Both the position numbers and the translations under genes were made by a program. The notes beneath the pieces were generated by a model that was given only the letters and a program-made list of their open reading frames with translations, was not told the DNA's origin and made no database searches. A DNA stretch of 42,887 nt from Archangiaceae bacterium (GTDB taxonomy: Bacteria > Myxococcota > Myxococcia > Myxococcales > Myxococcaceae): the NCBI GenBank assembly GCA_016879935.1, contig JAACJQ010000237.1, forward strand, positions 1-42,887, written 5' to 3'. Position 1 is the first letter of the stretch; the number at the start of each line of letters is the position of its first letter. This document shows, piece after piece, positions 14,452 through 22,178 of the stretch.

Positions 14452-15564
14452 ATGCGTCGAACGTGCTGGGTCGTGATGTGTGTCATGGCCGCCTGCGGGC
14501 CTGATGAGTCGCGGGTCGACGCGGGGGCGCCACCTGATGCGGGCACACCGCTGGCAGATGGTGGAGCCGTTGGTGATGCGGGCGCCGCCGATGCAGGAGA
14601 CGTCGATGGCGGAGCGCTCGACGCTGGTCCGGGTGACGCGAGCGTGCCAGGCGATGGCGGGTTCGACGGCGGCTTCGATGCGGGGCTGCGCGATGCCGGG
14701 GTCGTCGATGCCGGCCCGATGGACGCAGGGGTTCGTGACGCTGGCGTCGTCGTCACCTGCACCGCTGGCGGCCTTCCTGGAACCTGCCTCGACGTGTCGG
14801 AGTGCCGCGACACACGGCAACCCACGGCGGGACTCTGCCCCGGCGCTGCGAACATTCAGTGCTGCACGCCGCGGTACACGAACGCGTGCGACCCGAACGC
14901 GCGCCCACGGCCCAACGAGGGCCTCATCGAAGCCGCCGGTACCGGAGGCTGCCCCGCCGGCATGGTGCGCGTGAGCACCTTCTGCATCGACCGCTACGAG
15001 GCGTTCCTCGAAGAGGCCGACGGCGGTACGTGGTGCCCCTTCGTGAACCCGGGCACCCGGCCGATGCGAGCGCGTTCGGTCGAAGGCGCGGTGCCTCAGG
15101 GCTACATCACCCAGGTGCAGGCGACCGCGGCGTGTGTCGCGGCGGGCAAACGGTTGTGCACCGACGCCGAGTGGCTGCGGGCGTGTCGTGGGCCGACGAA
15201 CACGACGTACCCCTACGGCAACACGCGCATGACGGGCGTGTGCAACGACCGGCGCTCCGTGCACCCGGCCATCGAGCTGTATGGAACCGGCGCGAGCTGG
15301 ATCTACAGCCACATCGACAGCCCGTGTCTCAACCAGCTCGACGGTGGGCTCGCGCGCAGCGGCGACTTCTCGGGCTGCTCGTCAGCCGAAGGCGTCTTCG
15401 ACCTGATGGGCAACCTGCACGAGTGGACGGCCGACCCCGCGGGCACGTTCCGCGGCGGCTTCTACGTCGACACCGTCATCAACGGGAACGGCTGCCTCTA
15501 CGCGACGACCGCGCACGACGTCTCGCACTGGGACTACTCGACCGGCTTCCGCTGCTGTCAGTGA
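14452..15564 (+). CDS. Lipoprotein with Cys-rich CLIP-like module and formylglycine-generating-enzyme (SUMF1) fold
   Basis: A 370-aa protein. The N-terminus MRRTCWVVMCVMAACG is a lipoprotein signal (lipobox Cys15). About 85 residues of Asp-Ala-Gly-rich linker follow. Then comes a compact Cys module with GTCLDVSECRD and GLCPGAANIQCCTP, matching the C..G.C....C....CPG....CC pattern of small extracellular modules. The C-terminal 230 residues form an FGE-sulfatase (SUMF1) domain: CPAGMVRVSTFCIDRYEAFL, ACVAAGKRLCTDAEWLRACR, FDLMGNLHEWTADPAGTFRG and a final GFRCC. True FGE oxidises a sulfatase Cys, but most bacterial relatives of this form are extracellular binding or structural domains, and no sulfatase lies nearby. 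The start at 14452 is set by the signal peptide. Confidence 0.82.
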   Translation: MRRTCWVVMCVMAACGPDESRVDAGAPPDAGTPLADGGAVGDAGAADAGDVDGGALDAGPGDASVPGDGGFDGGFDAGLRDAGVVDAGPMDAGVRDAGVVVTCTAGGLPGTCLDVSECRDTRQPTAGLCPGAANIQCCTPRYTNACDPNARPRPNEGLIEAAGTGGCPAGMVRVSTFCIDRYEAFLEEADGGTWCPFVNPGTRPMRARSVEGAVPQGYITQVQATAACVAAGKRLCTDAEWLRACRGPTNTTYPYGNTRMTGVCNDRRSVHPAIELYGTGASWIYSHIDSPCLNQLDGGLARSGDFSGCSSAEGVFDLMGNLHEWTADPAGTFRGGFYVDTVINGNGCLYATTAHDVSHWDYSTGFRCCQ

Positions 15565-16238
15565 CGCTCGAAGAGCGGCTTCACTTCGGCGATGGGCTTG
15601 CCGCCATACAGCGCCTTCACCTGGGGCAGCGTGCCGAACGAACGGCTCACCATGCGGTCGATGTAGAGCGTGCCGTCGAGGTGATCGACCTCGTGCTGAA
15701 GAATGCGCGCCGGCCAGCCACGCACGCGCCAGGTCTGCGGTTGCCCCTTCTCGTCGAGCCCTGACACTTCGACCTCTCTCCACCGCTCGACCAGCGCCGC
15801 GTAGCCCGCGACCGAGAGACAGCCTTCGAAGAAGGTGGCGCGGTCGTCTCCGATGGGGGTGAGCGTCGGGTTGATGAAGACGCGCAGCGGCACCGGCTTG
15901 CGCTCTCGCTCCTCGAGTTCCTGCGGCGTGAGCGACGTCTGCAGCTCGGCGCGATCTTCGAGCACCAGCACCCGCAACGAGACGCCCAGCTGTGGCGCCG
16001 CGAGCCCCACACCAGGAGCCTTTCGCATCGCATCCGTCATTCGAACGATGAGGGCCTGGAAGTCGGGCGTGGCGATCTGCTCGGGCGACACGTCTTTCGC
16101 GCGAGCGCGCAGCACCGGGTTGCCGGTCTGCACGATGGGGTTGGCGGTCGTGTCCATCGGAGGGACTCCTGACGAGAGCGCGCCCGAGCTGGTGGCGCAG
16201 GCGGTGGCGAAGACGGCGATGATGATGACGAGTCTCAT
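15558..16238 (-). CDS. def: Peptide deformylase with a predicted lipoprotein signal
   Basis: All three metallo-motifs of active deformylases are present: GVGLAAPQLG, EGCLSVAGY (metal Cys) and LQHEVDHLDG (two His and catalytic Glu). The enzyme removes the formyl group from new N-terminal Met residues, normally in the cytosol. From the ATG at 16238, which overlaps the GH31 stop (ATGA), the 226-aa product begins MRLVIIIAVFATACATSS, a convincing lipoprotein signal. A second in-frame ATG at 16157 has a perfect AGGAG 8 nt upstream and gives a 199-aa product starting MDTTANPIVQTGNPVLR, exactly where cytosolic deformylases start. Both forms may be made. An exported deformylase would be odd. It ends in a 7-nt overlap with the convergent FGE lipoprotein gene. 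Confidence 0.88.
   Translation of the reverse strand: MRLVIIIAVFATACATSSGALSSGVPPMDTTANPIVQTGNPVLRARAKDVSPEQIATPDFQALIVRMTDAMRKAPGVGLAAPQLGVSLRVLVLEDRAELQTSLTPQELEERERKPVPLRVFINPTLTPIGDDRATFFEGCLSVAGYAALVERWREVEVSGLDEKGQPQTWRVRGWPARILQHEVDHLDGTLYIDRMVSRSFGTLPQVKALYGGKPIAEVKPLFERH
16166..16170 (-). promoter_or_regulatory. Shine-Dalgarno for an internal deformylase start
   Basis: On the minus strand AGGAG (16170-16166) lies 8 nt before the in-frame ATG at 16157. It is one of the better Shine-Dalgarno matches in this region and favours a leaderless-peptide, cytosolic deformylase in addition to, or instead of, the lipoprotein form. Confidence 0.6.
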
Positions 16239-18640
16239 GGTGCGGTGACGACCTCGACGTCGATGGTGCGCGAGCCGCCGGTGATGGTGAGCGAGCCCTG
16301 CGCTCCGGTGAGCGGGCCCTGCCCTGCGAGGCGAACGGTCACCCGGCCGTTGCTGCGCGCGACGCACCCTCGCTGCGTGGCAGTGGTGCAGTCGGGCAAC
16401 GCGCTCCCGCCTTCAGAGAACGCGGTGTCTGCCGACGCAGTCGAGCGATACGTCGTGCCGTCACGCTCGACGAACGTCTCGTCACCACCTGGAGCCCACA
16501 GCAGCACGCGCTCGTTCTTCACGTCGTCGAGATCGACCGTCGGCGCATCGGCAGGAACGAGCGTGTCGACGCGTTCAGGCAAGCGGGGAACGACCGCGCC
16601 GCGACGGAGCCAGAGCGGAACGTCGCCCATCGCGGCGGTCGCGGTGAGATCGGCCGGCCCCGCGACCGTCGCCGAGCCATCGAGCGCGACCCACGACCCC
16701 GAAGGCACGTGCACCGCGCGCGTGTTGCCCGAATCGACGATCGGCGCGACGAGCATCGAACGCCCGAGCACGAACTCGTCTGCGATCGTCCACGTCGCCG
16801 CGTCTTCCGGCGCCTCGAGGAAGAGCCCACGCATGATGGGCAGGCCGCTCGTCTCGGCCTCTTTTGCGAGCCCGTCGAAGAACGGGACCAGCTGCGTGTG
16901 GAACTTCGCCCAGCGCCGGTAGTGCGCGAGCGTCTCGGCGTCCTTCTCGAGGTTCCAGTTGTCGCGCGGGTCGATGCCGTGGTGCGTGCGCATGACGGGC
17001 GAGAGCGCGCCGAGCGAAGTCCACCGGAAGAAGAGCTCCTTCGTGGAGTTCGGGTTCGTCGTCGACTGATAGCCCGCGATGTCGTGGCCGTACGTCGAGA
17101 CGCCCGAGAGGCCGAGGTTGATGCCGATGGGCAGCACCGTGAAGAGCCCGTCGTCGCGCTGAAAGCTCGTGCGTTGATCGCCCGCCCACACGACTGGCGC
17201 ATACGCGTTCGCGCCGTACCAGCCAGCGCGCGAGAAGAAGACGAGCCGCTCGCCGTTCGGGTCGCGCTCCTTCAGCACCTCGGCGTTCAACTTCACCCAC
17301 TCGGTCGCGTAGCGGTTGTGCGCCTCGAGCGCCGACTCTCCGCTCGCGAGCACCGCGTCGTGCGGCAGCCATTCGCCGTAGTCCGCCATCCACCCCTTGA
17401 AGCCGACGTCGAGCGCCTGCCGCAGGTAGCCCTTCACCCATTCGCGCGTCTCGGCCCGCGAGAGATCGGCCATGCCCGTCGGTTTGAAGGTGACACCGTC
17501 GAACAGGTACGGCGCGCCCTTGTCGTTCTTGACGAAGTGATTGCCCGCCATCGCCTCGCCGAAGATGCGCTCGTCTTGAACGATGAAGGTGTTGAAGTAC
17601 GCGTGCCAGTCGATGCCGGCGCTCGCGAGTTCGCGCGAGATGACCTCGGCGTCTGGGTACAACGAGCGGTCGAGATCCCACTCCTCTTTCAAGCGGTAGG
17701 TCGTCGCGTTCTCACGGCCACCGCGGAAGTCCTCGGTCCAGATGGCAGACGACGGAATGTCGTTGTCGCGGAGCAGCTTCGCGATGCGGCGCACCTCGGC
17801 GGGCCCGAAGATGGCGTCGTTCCACGGAGCGAACGCCATCGGCGGTGGCTTCGCGGGGCGCCCGAGAATTCCCGCCGTCGCGCGCGTGAGCGTCTTCGCG
17901 GGCGTGCCGTCGGCGTACACGTGCAGCGTGAGCGTGTTGCTCCAGGCTTCGACGCGCCACGCGGCGGTGTTCACGTTGCACAGCTCGAAGACCGAGCGGG
18001 CGTCGACCTGCGCGGCGGCGATGAAGCCACGGTTCGAGAGGAACGTCGGCAGGCCGTAGCTCGACGCGTGCCGCGTGCCTTCGAGCATCCACGCTTCGGG
18101 GTACTCGTCGTCGACCATGCGTTTGCCGATGCCGGGCTCGCTCATCCAGAAGCCGAGCGTGTGGCCACGGTGATCGACCGCGTCGGCCTGCGCTCCGAAC
18201 CCGAGGAAGCGGTCGCCCTCGGCGCAGGTGAACGCGAGCGAGAGCCGATTCACCGACGGATCCTTCGCGGTGTACGTGAGCTGAAGGGCGCCGTCGGAGC
18301 CCTTCGCCTCGACGCTCACCACTACGTTGCCGGCGCCGTCGCGGAACGCGCCCTTCGCGAGCTCGGCCGTGACCGAGTCCCACGAGAAGGTGTTCGCTTC
18401 GGTCCACGGCTGCGTGCCTTCGGTGAACTTCCACGCGCCGAACTGCATCTCGGTGCGCGCGCGAGACGTTCTCACAGCGGCCTGTGCGTACGCCTGCGTT
18501 CCCGAGAAGCCACGGAGCAGCTCGGTCGTTCCGACCTTCACGACCTGCGCCTTCGCTTCGACAGGCAATTCGAACGTGGCCAGCTTCGGAGCAGCGGGCG
18601 CACAGGCGACGGCGAACACGAGCGGGAGCAGGCGGCGCAT
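16235..18640 (-). CDS. Glycoside hydrolase family 31 lipoprotein (alpha-glycosidase)
   Basis: An 801-aa retaining alpha-glycosidase, predicted to be exported (MRRLLPLVFAVACAP, lipobox Cys13). The GH31 N-terminal beta domain covers about residues 20-260 and the (beta/alpha)8 barrel about 270-610, with beta domains after that. The nucleophile is D420 in GFKGWMADYGEWLPHDA and the acid/base is D488 in VVWAGDQRTSF. The WMADYGE and WAGDQ motifs and a later RTHHGIDPRDNW are close to the YihQ sulfoquinovosidase branch. By my alignment from memory, the YihQ sulfonate-binding Gln (AQDW) is Glu303 here and the key Trp is Glu319, so sulfoquinovoside specificity is doubtful. The gene overlaps the deformylase start by 4 nt and is divergent from the NUDIX gene across 20 bp. 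Confidence 0.92.
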   Translation of the reverse strand: MRRLLPLVFAVACAPAAPKLATFELPVEAKAQVVKVGTTELLRGFSGTQAYAQAAVRTSRARTEMQFGAWKFTEGTQPWTEANTFSWDSVTAELAKGAFRDGAGNVVVSVEAKGSDGALQLTYTAKDPSVNRLSLAFTCAEGDRFLGFGAQADAVDHRGHTLGFWMSEPGIGKRMVDDEYPEAWMLEGTRHASSYGLPTFLSNRGFIAAAQVDARSVFELCNVNTAAWRVEAWSNTLTLHVYADGTPAKTLTRATAGILGRPAKPPPMAFAPWNDAIFGPAEVRRIAKLLRDNDIPSSAIWTEDFRGGRENATTYRLKEEWDLDRSLYPDAEVISRELASAGIDWHAYFNTFIVQDERIFGEAMAGNHFVKNDKGAPYLFDGVTFKPTGMADLSRAETREWVKGYLRQALDVGFKGWMADYGEWLPHDAVLASGESALEAHNRYATEWVKLNAEVLKERDPNGERLVFFSRAGWYGANAYAPVVWAGDQRTSFQRDDGLFTVLPIGINLGLSGVSTYGHDIAGYQSTTNPNSTKELFFRWTSLGALSPVMRTHHGIDPRDNWNLEKDAETLAHYRRWAKFHTQLVPFFDGLAKEAETSGLPIMRGLFLEAPEDAATWTIADEFVLGRSMLVAPIVDSGNTRAVHVPSGSWVALDGSATVAGPADLTATAAMGDVPLWLRRGAVVPRLPERVDTLVPADAPTVDLDDVKNERVLLWAPGGDETFVERDGTTYRSTASADTAFSEGGSALPDCTTATQRGCVARSNGRVTVRLAGQGPLTGAQGSLTITGGSRTIDVEVVTAP

Positions 18641-18648
18641 GGAGCCCG

Positions 18649-18654
18649 TATATA
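18649..18654. promoter_or_regulatory. TATATA hexamer shared by two divergent starts
   Basis: The whole GH31-NUDIX divergent gap is 20 bp (18641-18660). TATATA at 18649-18654 is self-complementary and lies 8 nt from the GH31 ATG and 6 nt from the NUDIX ATG, the spacing expected of a -10 element for leaderless transcripts in both directions. No -35 consensus or Shine-Dalgarno is seen on either side. Confidence 0.4.
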
Positions 18655-18660
18655 GGCCGC

Positions 18661-19266
18661 ATGTCATGGCTGAAGTGGGTTCAGACGCTCACTACCGTCT
18701 CGCAGCGCGGGCTCGCCTATTCGAAGGACCCGTACGATCTCGAGAACTACACGAAGGTGCGCGAGGTCTGCGCCGAGCTGGCAGAGCACGGCGCGCCTGA
18801 AGGAACGCCGTCGGTGCGCCCGATTCTCGACGCGCAAACCGGCTACCCGACGCCGCAGGTCGACGTGCGCGCGGTGGTGGTGAAAGACGGCAAACTGCTC
18901 TTCGTGAAGGAGACGCAGGACGGAAGGTGGGCGTTGCCCGGAGGCTGGGCCGACATCGGGGTCTCGCCTGCCGAGATGGCCGCCAAAGAGGTGCACGAAG
19001 AGTCGGGCTTCGAGGTGAAGGCGACGCGACTGCTCGGCGTGTTCGGAAAGCAGCTCGACAGTCAGCGCGTGTTCAGCGTGTACAAGTTGATCTTCCACTG
19101 CGAACTCGTCGGCGGAGCGGCGACGACGAGTCACGAGACGAGCGAGGTCGCGTTCTTCGCGCGCGATGGGTTGCCACCGCTGTCGATGAACCGCACGCAC
19201 CCGAGACACCTCGAGCAGATCTTCCTGCGCCTCGATGACCCGACGCTGCCGGCCTACCTCGAGTGA
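18661..19266 (+). CDS. NUDIX hydrolase with N-terminal Nudix_N_2 domain
   Basis: A 201-aa protein. The first 60 residues (WVQTLTTVSQRGLAYSKDPYDLENY) match the helical N-terminal domain of ADP-ribose/nucleoside-diphosphate-X NUDIX enzymes. The NUDIX box is GGWADIGVSPAEMAAKEVHEESGF: the core EVHEE is intact, while the first box Glu is Val and the Arg is Lys, which is usual in this subfamily. It hydrolyses a nucleoside diphosphate linked to another group; the substrate is unknown. The start at 18661 fits the domain start, and TATATA lies 6 nt before it. It leads a run with the FAD oxidoreductase (45-bp gap) and the SDR gene. Confidence 0.88.
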   Translation: MSWLKWVQTLTTVSQRGLAYSKDPYDLENYTKVREVCAELAEHGAPEGTPSVRPILDAQTGYPTPQVDVRAVVVKDGKLLFVKETQDGRWALPGGWADIGVSPAEMAAKEVHEESGFEVKATRLLGVFGKQLDSQRVFSVYKLIFHCELVGGAATTSHETSEVAFFARDGLPPLSMNRTHPRHLEQIFLRLDDPTLPAYLE

Positions 19267-19311
19267 CGGTTTTTCCCGGAGCACGGGCGAGGTGACGTAA
19301 GCACCGCGCCG

Positions 19312-20913
19312 ATGCCCTGGTACTTGTGGACCCCGTTCATCATCGCCGCGCTGCTCATCGCCATTCCGCCCATCGTCCGCGGGCTCATCAAGCAGCGCCT
19401 GCACGACTACCGAATTCAGGTGAACGAGGTCGACGCGACGCGGCCGAAGCAGCTCGAAGGCAAACGCCGCGTGGCCGTGCTCGGTGGCGGAGTCGCCGGC
19501 CTCACCGCCGCCATCACACTCGCGAGACGCGGCTTCGAGGTCGAGCTGTTCGAGTCGAACGCGTACCTGGGCGGCAAGCTGGGCAGCTGGAAGGTGCAGC
19601 TGGCTCCGGGTGAAGACGCGTGGGTCAGCCACGGCTTTCACGCCTTCTTCCCGAACTACTTCAACCTCGATCGGTTCCTGAACTCGCTTGGGCTACGCAC
19701 GGGGTTTCAGAGCATCGGCGAGTACGTGATTCTCGGAACCGACGGAGCGCAGGTGCGCTTCGGCAAGCTCGACACGACGCCGGTGTTCAACCTCGTCGCC
19801 CTCGCGCGGGCGGGCGTGTACCGCTTTCGTGACGTGCTGAAGGCTCCGGCGCGCGATCTCTTCGGCGTGTTCCTCGAGTACGACGCGAAGGACACGTTCG
19901 AGCGGTACGACCACGTCTCGTTCGCCGACTTCGATCGCCTCGCGCAGCTGCCGCCCCGCCTCAAGCTCGCCTTCAACACCTTCGCGCGCGCGTTCTTCTC
20001 CGACGAAGACAAGCTCTCGCTCGCCGAGCTCATCAAGTCGTTCCACTTCTATTACCTGAGCCAGGACGGCGGCCTCGTCTACGACTTCCCCACGCACGAC
20101 TACGAGCCGGCGTTCCTCGCGCCGATGCGCAGCGAACTGGCGAAGCATCACGCCCGCGTGCACCTCTCGACGCCGGTGACGTCACTCACGAAGACGGACC
20201 TGGGCTTCACCGTGAACGGCGCTCCCTTCGATCGCGTCGTGCTCTCGACCGACATCGTCGGCGCGCGGAGCATCATGACGAAAGCCGAAGGCGTGACCGA
20301 CGAGGTGAAGGCTCGCTTCGAGGCGCTCACGCCCGGCCAGCGCTACGCCGTGCTCCGCATCTGGATCGACAAGGACGTACGCGAAGGACTGCCGCCGTTC
20401 GTCATCACCGATCGCGTGAAGGTGCTCGACGCGTTCACCACCTACCATCGCTTCGAAGCCGAGGCGCAACAGTGGACGAAGCGTCACGGCGGCGCGGTGC
20501 TCGAGCTGCACTGCTACGCGGTGCCCGAGGCGCTCTCTCCCGAGCAGGTGAAGCAGGCGCTGCTCGACGAGTTCCTCGAGTTCTTCCCCGAGGCGAAGGG
20601 CTTCACCGTCGCGCACGAGGTGTTTCAGTTGAACCGCAACTTCACCGCGTTCCACCTCGGGATGAACGCGAAGCGGCCCGAGACCGACAGCGGCGTGCCC
20701 GGTCTCGTTTGCGCGGGTGACTGGGTGAAGCTGCCCTTCCCCGCGATGCTGCTCGAGGCGGCGTGCGCGAGCGGCTCCGTCGCGGCGAACGTGCTGTTGC
20801 GTGAAGCAGGGCTGCAAGAAGAACCGGTCGACTCGGTTCCGCTGCGTGGGCTCATGGCGGGCATGCCGCAGCCGCCTGCGCGAAAGATGCTCGCTCCGAA
20901 GGGAAGTGCGTGA
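19312..20913 (+). CDS. FAD-dependent oxidoreductase, carotenoid desaturase/cyclase-like, membrane-anchored
   Basis: A 533-aa flavoprotein. It starts with a membrane segment (YLWTPFIIAALLIAIPPIV), then a Rossmann FAD motif VAVLGGGVAGLTAAITLARR, an acidic strand end, and YLGGKLGSW. The signature HGFHAFFPNYFNLDRFL is typical of the CrtU/CruE and zeta-carotene-desaturase group, and the C-terminal FAD segment is GLVCAGDWVKLPFPAMLLEA. Relatives desaturate, cyclise or aromatise carotenoids or other polyprenoids at membranes. No phytoene synthase or cyclase lies in the window, so the substrate is unproven. Its stop overlaps the SDR start (TGATG), so the two probably act on the same hydrophobic substrate. 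The start at 19312 precedes the membrane anchor. Confidence 0.82.
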   Translation: MPWYLWTPFIIAALLIAIPPIVRGLIKQRLHDYRIQVNEVDATRPKQLEGKRRVAVLGGGVAGLTAAITLARRGFEVELFESNAYLGGKLGSWKVQLAPGEDAWVSHGFHAFFPNYFNLDRFLNSLGLRTGFQSIGEYVILGTDGAQVRFGKLDTTPVFNLVALARAGVYRFRDVLKAPARDLFGVFLEYDAKDTFERYDHVSFADFDRLAQLPPRLKLAFNTFARAFFSDEDKLSLAELIKSFHFYYLSQDGGLVYDFPTHDYEPAFLAPMRSELAKHHARVHLSTPVTSLTKTDLGFTVNGAPFDRVVLSTDIVGARSIMTKAEGVTDEVKARFEALTPGQRYAVLRIWIDKDVREGLPPFVITDRVKVLDAFTTYHRFEAEAQQWTKRHGGAVLELHCYAVPEALSPEQVKQALLDEFLEFFPEAKGFTVAHEVFQLNRNFTAFHLGMNAKRPETDSGVPGLVCAGDWVKLPFPAMLLEAACASGSVAANVLLREAGLQEEPVDSVPLRGLMAGMPQPPARKMLAPKGSA

Positions 20914-21752
20914 TGCGTGGAAAGACCGTGATCATCACCGGCGCCAACACCGGCATCGGCAAGGCGACCGCGACCGAGCTCGCGAAGCAGGGAGCGCGCG
21001 TCTTCTTCGCCTGCCGCTCGCGCGCGAAGACGATGCACGTCATCGAGGCGCTGAAGCGCGAGACGGGGAATCAGGAGCTGCACTTTCTCGAGCTCGATCT
21101 CGCCGACCTGTCGCAGGTGAAGGCCGCGGCGAAGGCGTGGCTCGCGACGAACGAGCGCCTCGATGTGCTGATCAACAACGCCGGGCTCGTGCGCATTCGA
21201 ACGCTGACCGCGCAGGGCTACGAGATGACGTTCGGCGTGAATCACCTCGGGCACATGCTGCTGACGTTGTTGCTCGAGCCGGCGCTGATGAAGGCGACTC
21301 CGTCTCGCGTCGTCACCGTGGCGAGCCGCGCGCACGAGCGCACGAAGCAGCCGATCGACTACGCCGATCTGCAGAACCCGCTCGATTCGTTCTCGGGCTT
21401 CCCCGAGTACATGCGCTCGAAGCTGGCGAACATGTTGTTCAGCTTCGCGCTCGCACGCCGGTGGAAAGACCGCGTGAACGTCTACGCCGTGCACCCGGGC
21501 GTCATCGCGTCGGAGATCTGGCGGGCGGCCCCGACGCCGCTGCGGCAAATCGCGATGCTCTTCATGCGCACGCCAGAAGAAGGCGCGCGCGCGAGCTTGC
21601 ACTGCGCGACCTCGGAGGCCGCGGGCAAGGAGACGGGCCTCTATTACGACGAAGATGGGAGTCGACGCCCCGCGAGCAAGCTCGCGCTCGACGAAGCGGC
21701 GCAGGAGCAGCTGTGGAGCTGGTCGATGGAGAAGCTCTCGAGCTTTCTCTGA
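20913..21752 (+). CDS. Short-chain dehydrogenase/reductase (retinol dehydrogenase-like)
   Basis: A 279-aa Rossmann enzyme. The cofactor motif is VIITGANTGIG, followed by ARVFFACRS (basic residues suggest NADP), NNAGLV, an active-site Ser region in VVTVASRAHE, and YxxxK in PEYMRSKLANM. The overall pattern, including MTFGVNHLGHMLLT and VYAVHPGVIASEIWR, matches the retinol dehydrogenase/WW-oxidoreductase group of SDRs, which act on retinoids, sterols or other lipid alcohols. It is coupled by TGATG to the carotenoid-type FAD oxidoreductase, which suggests a shared isoprenoid substrate. GTG 20910 is an alternative start three bases earlier. It ends 3 bp from the convergent lipoprotein gene. Confidence 0.9.
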   Translation: MRGKTVIITGANTGIGKATATELAKQGARVFFACRSRAKTMHVIEALKRETGNQELHFLELDLADLSQVKAAAKAWLATNERLDVLINNAGLVRIRTLTAQGYEMTFGVNHLGHMLLTLLLEPALMKATPSRVVTVASRAHERTKQPIDYADLQNPLDSFSGFPEYMRSKLANMLFSFALARRWKDRVNVYAVHPGVIASEIWRAAPTPLRQIAMLFMRTPEEGARASLHCATSEAAGKETGLYYDEDGSRRPASKLALDEAAQEQLWSWSMEKLSSFL

Positions 21753-21755
21753 ACG

Positions 21756-22079
21756 TCAGAAGCCGCCGTCTGCGAGACAGCCCGCGTCGCGGTCGGCGTC
21801 ACACTCGGCACGGCGCGCGAAACCGCACTTCACCTTGCCCTCGGGCGTGTCGATGAGCCGGCAGTCACAGGCCTCGACGAGCTCGGCGCAGCGGGCGTTG
21901 TCGGTGGCCGTCAGGGTGACGGTCGACTCCTGGGTGGCCGCGCGCTGCAGGCAGGTGTTGCGGTCGAAGCTGCTGGCCTGACACTCGCACTGCCGCTCCG
22001 AGAGTTGGCGGCACGGGCTCTTGCACCCGCCCAGCATGACGGAGGCTGCGATGACGATGACGGCGAACAGCGGCTTCAT
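21756..22079 (-). CDS. Small cysteine-rich lipoprotein
   Basis: A 107-aa protein with signal MKPLFAVIVIAASVMLGGC (lipid Cys19). The mature part has ten further cysteines (23, 31, 33, 43, 64, 71, 73, 85, 93, 101), with CEC and CDC pairs, suggesting about five disulfides in the periplasm or on the cell surface. I do not recognise the family. The start at 22079 is the ATG of the signal peptide; a GTG at 22091 would add only four residues. Its convergent neighbour ends 3 bp away. A 99-bp gap upstream contains no gene that I can see. Confidence 0.75.
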   Translation of the reverse strand: MKPLFAVIVIAASVMLGGCKSPCRQLSERQCECQASSFDRNTCLQRAATQESTVTLTATDNARCAELVEACDCRLIDTPEGKVKCGFARRAECDADRDAGCLADGGF

Positions 22080-22178
22080 GGCGGCGCGCACCCTGCCACA
22101 GGTCTTCGTGGGAACCGAGTGTTCCTGTGACGGAGAAGCGCGAGTTCGATTGCTGGGCTGGGTCGATTCGCGAGCCGG

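Noticed and set aside
14452-15564. Active formylglycine-generating enzyme for a sulfatase
   Set aside because: It is a lipoprotein with extra Cys modules and no sulfatase is nearby; the fold is recognised but the activity is not supported.
16709-18655. Long plus-strand open frame opposite the GH31 gene
   Set aside because: Same codon-bias shadow; GH31 catalytic motifs are on the minus strand.
19267-19311. T-run after the NUDIX stop codon as a terminator
   Set aside because: Five T residues are present but no convincing stem precedes them, and the next gene is co-oriented 45 bp away.
22080-22178. Possible tRNA-like or small RNA sequence in the gap (contains GTTCGATT-like pieces)
   Set aside because: No cloverleaf arms can be paired; only a weak GGAAC/GTTCC hairpin is present.
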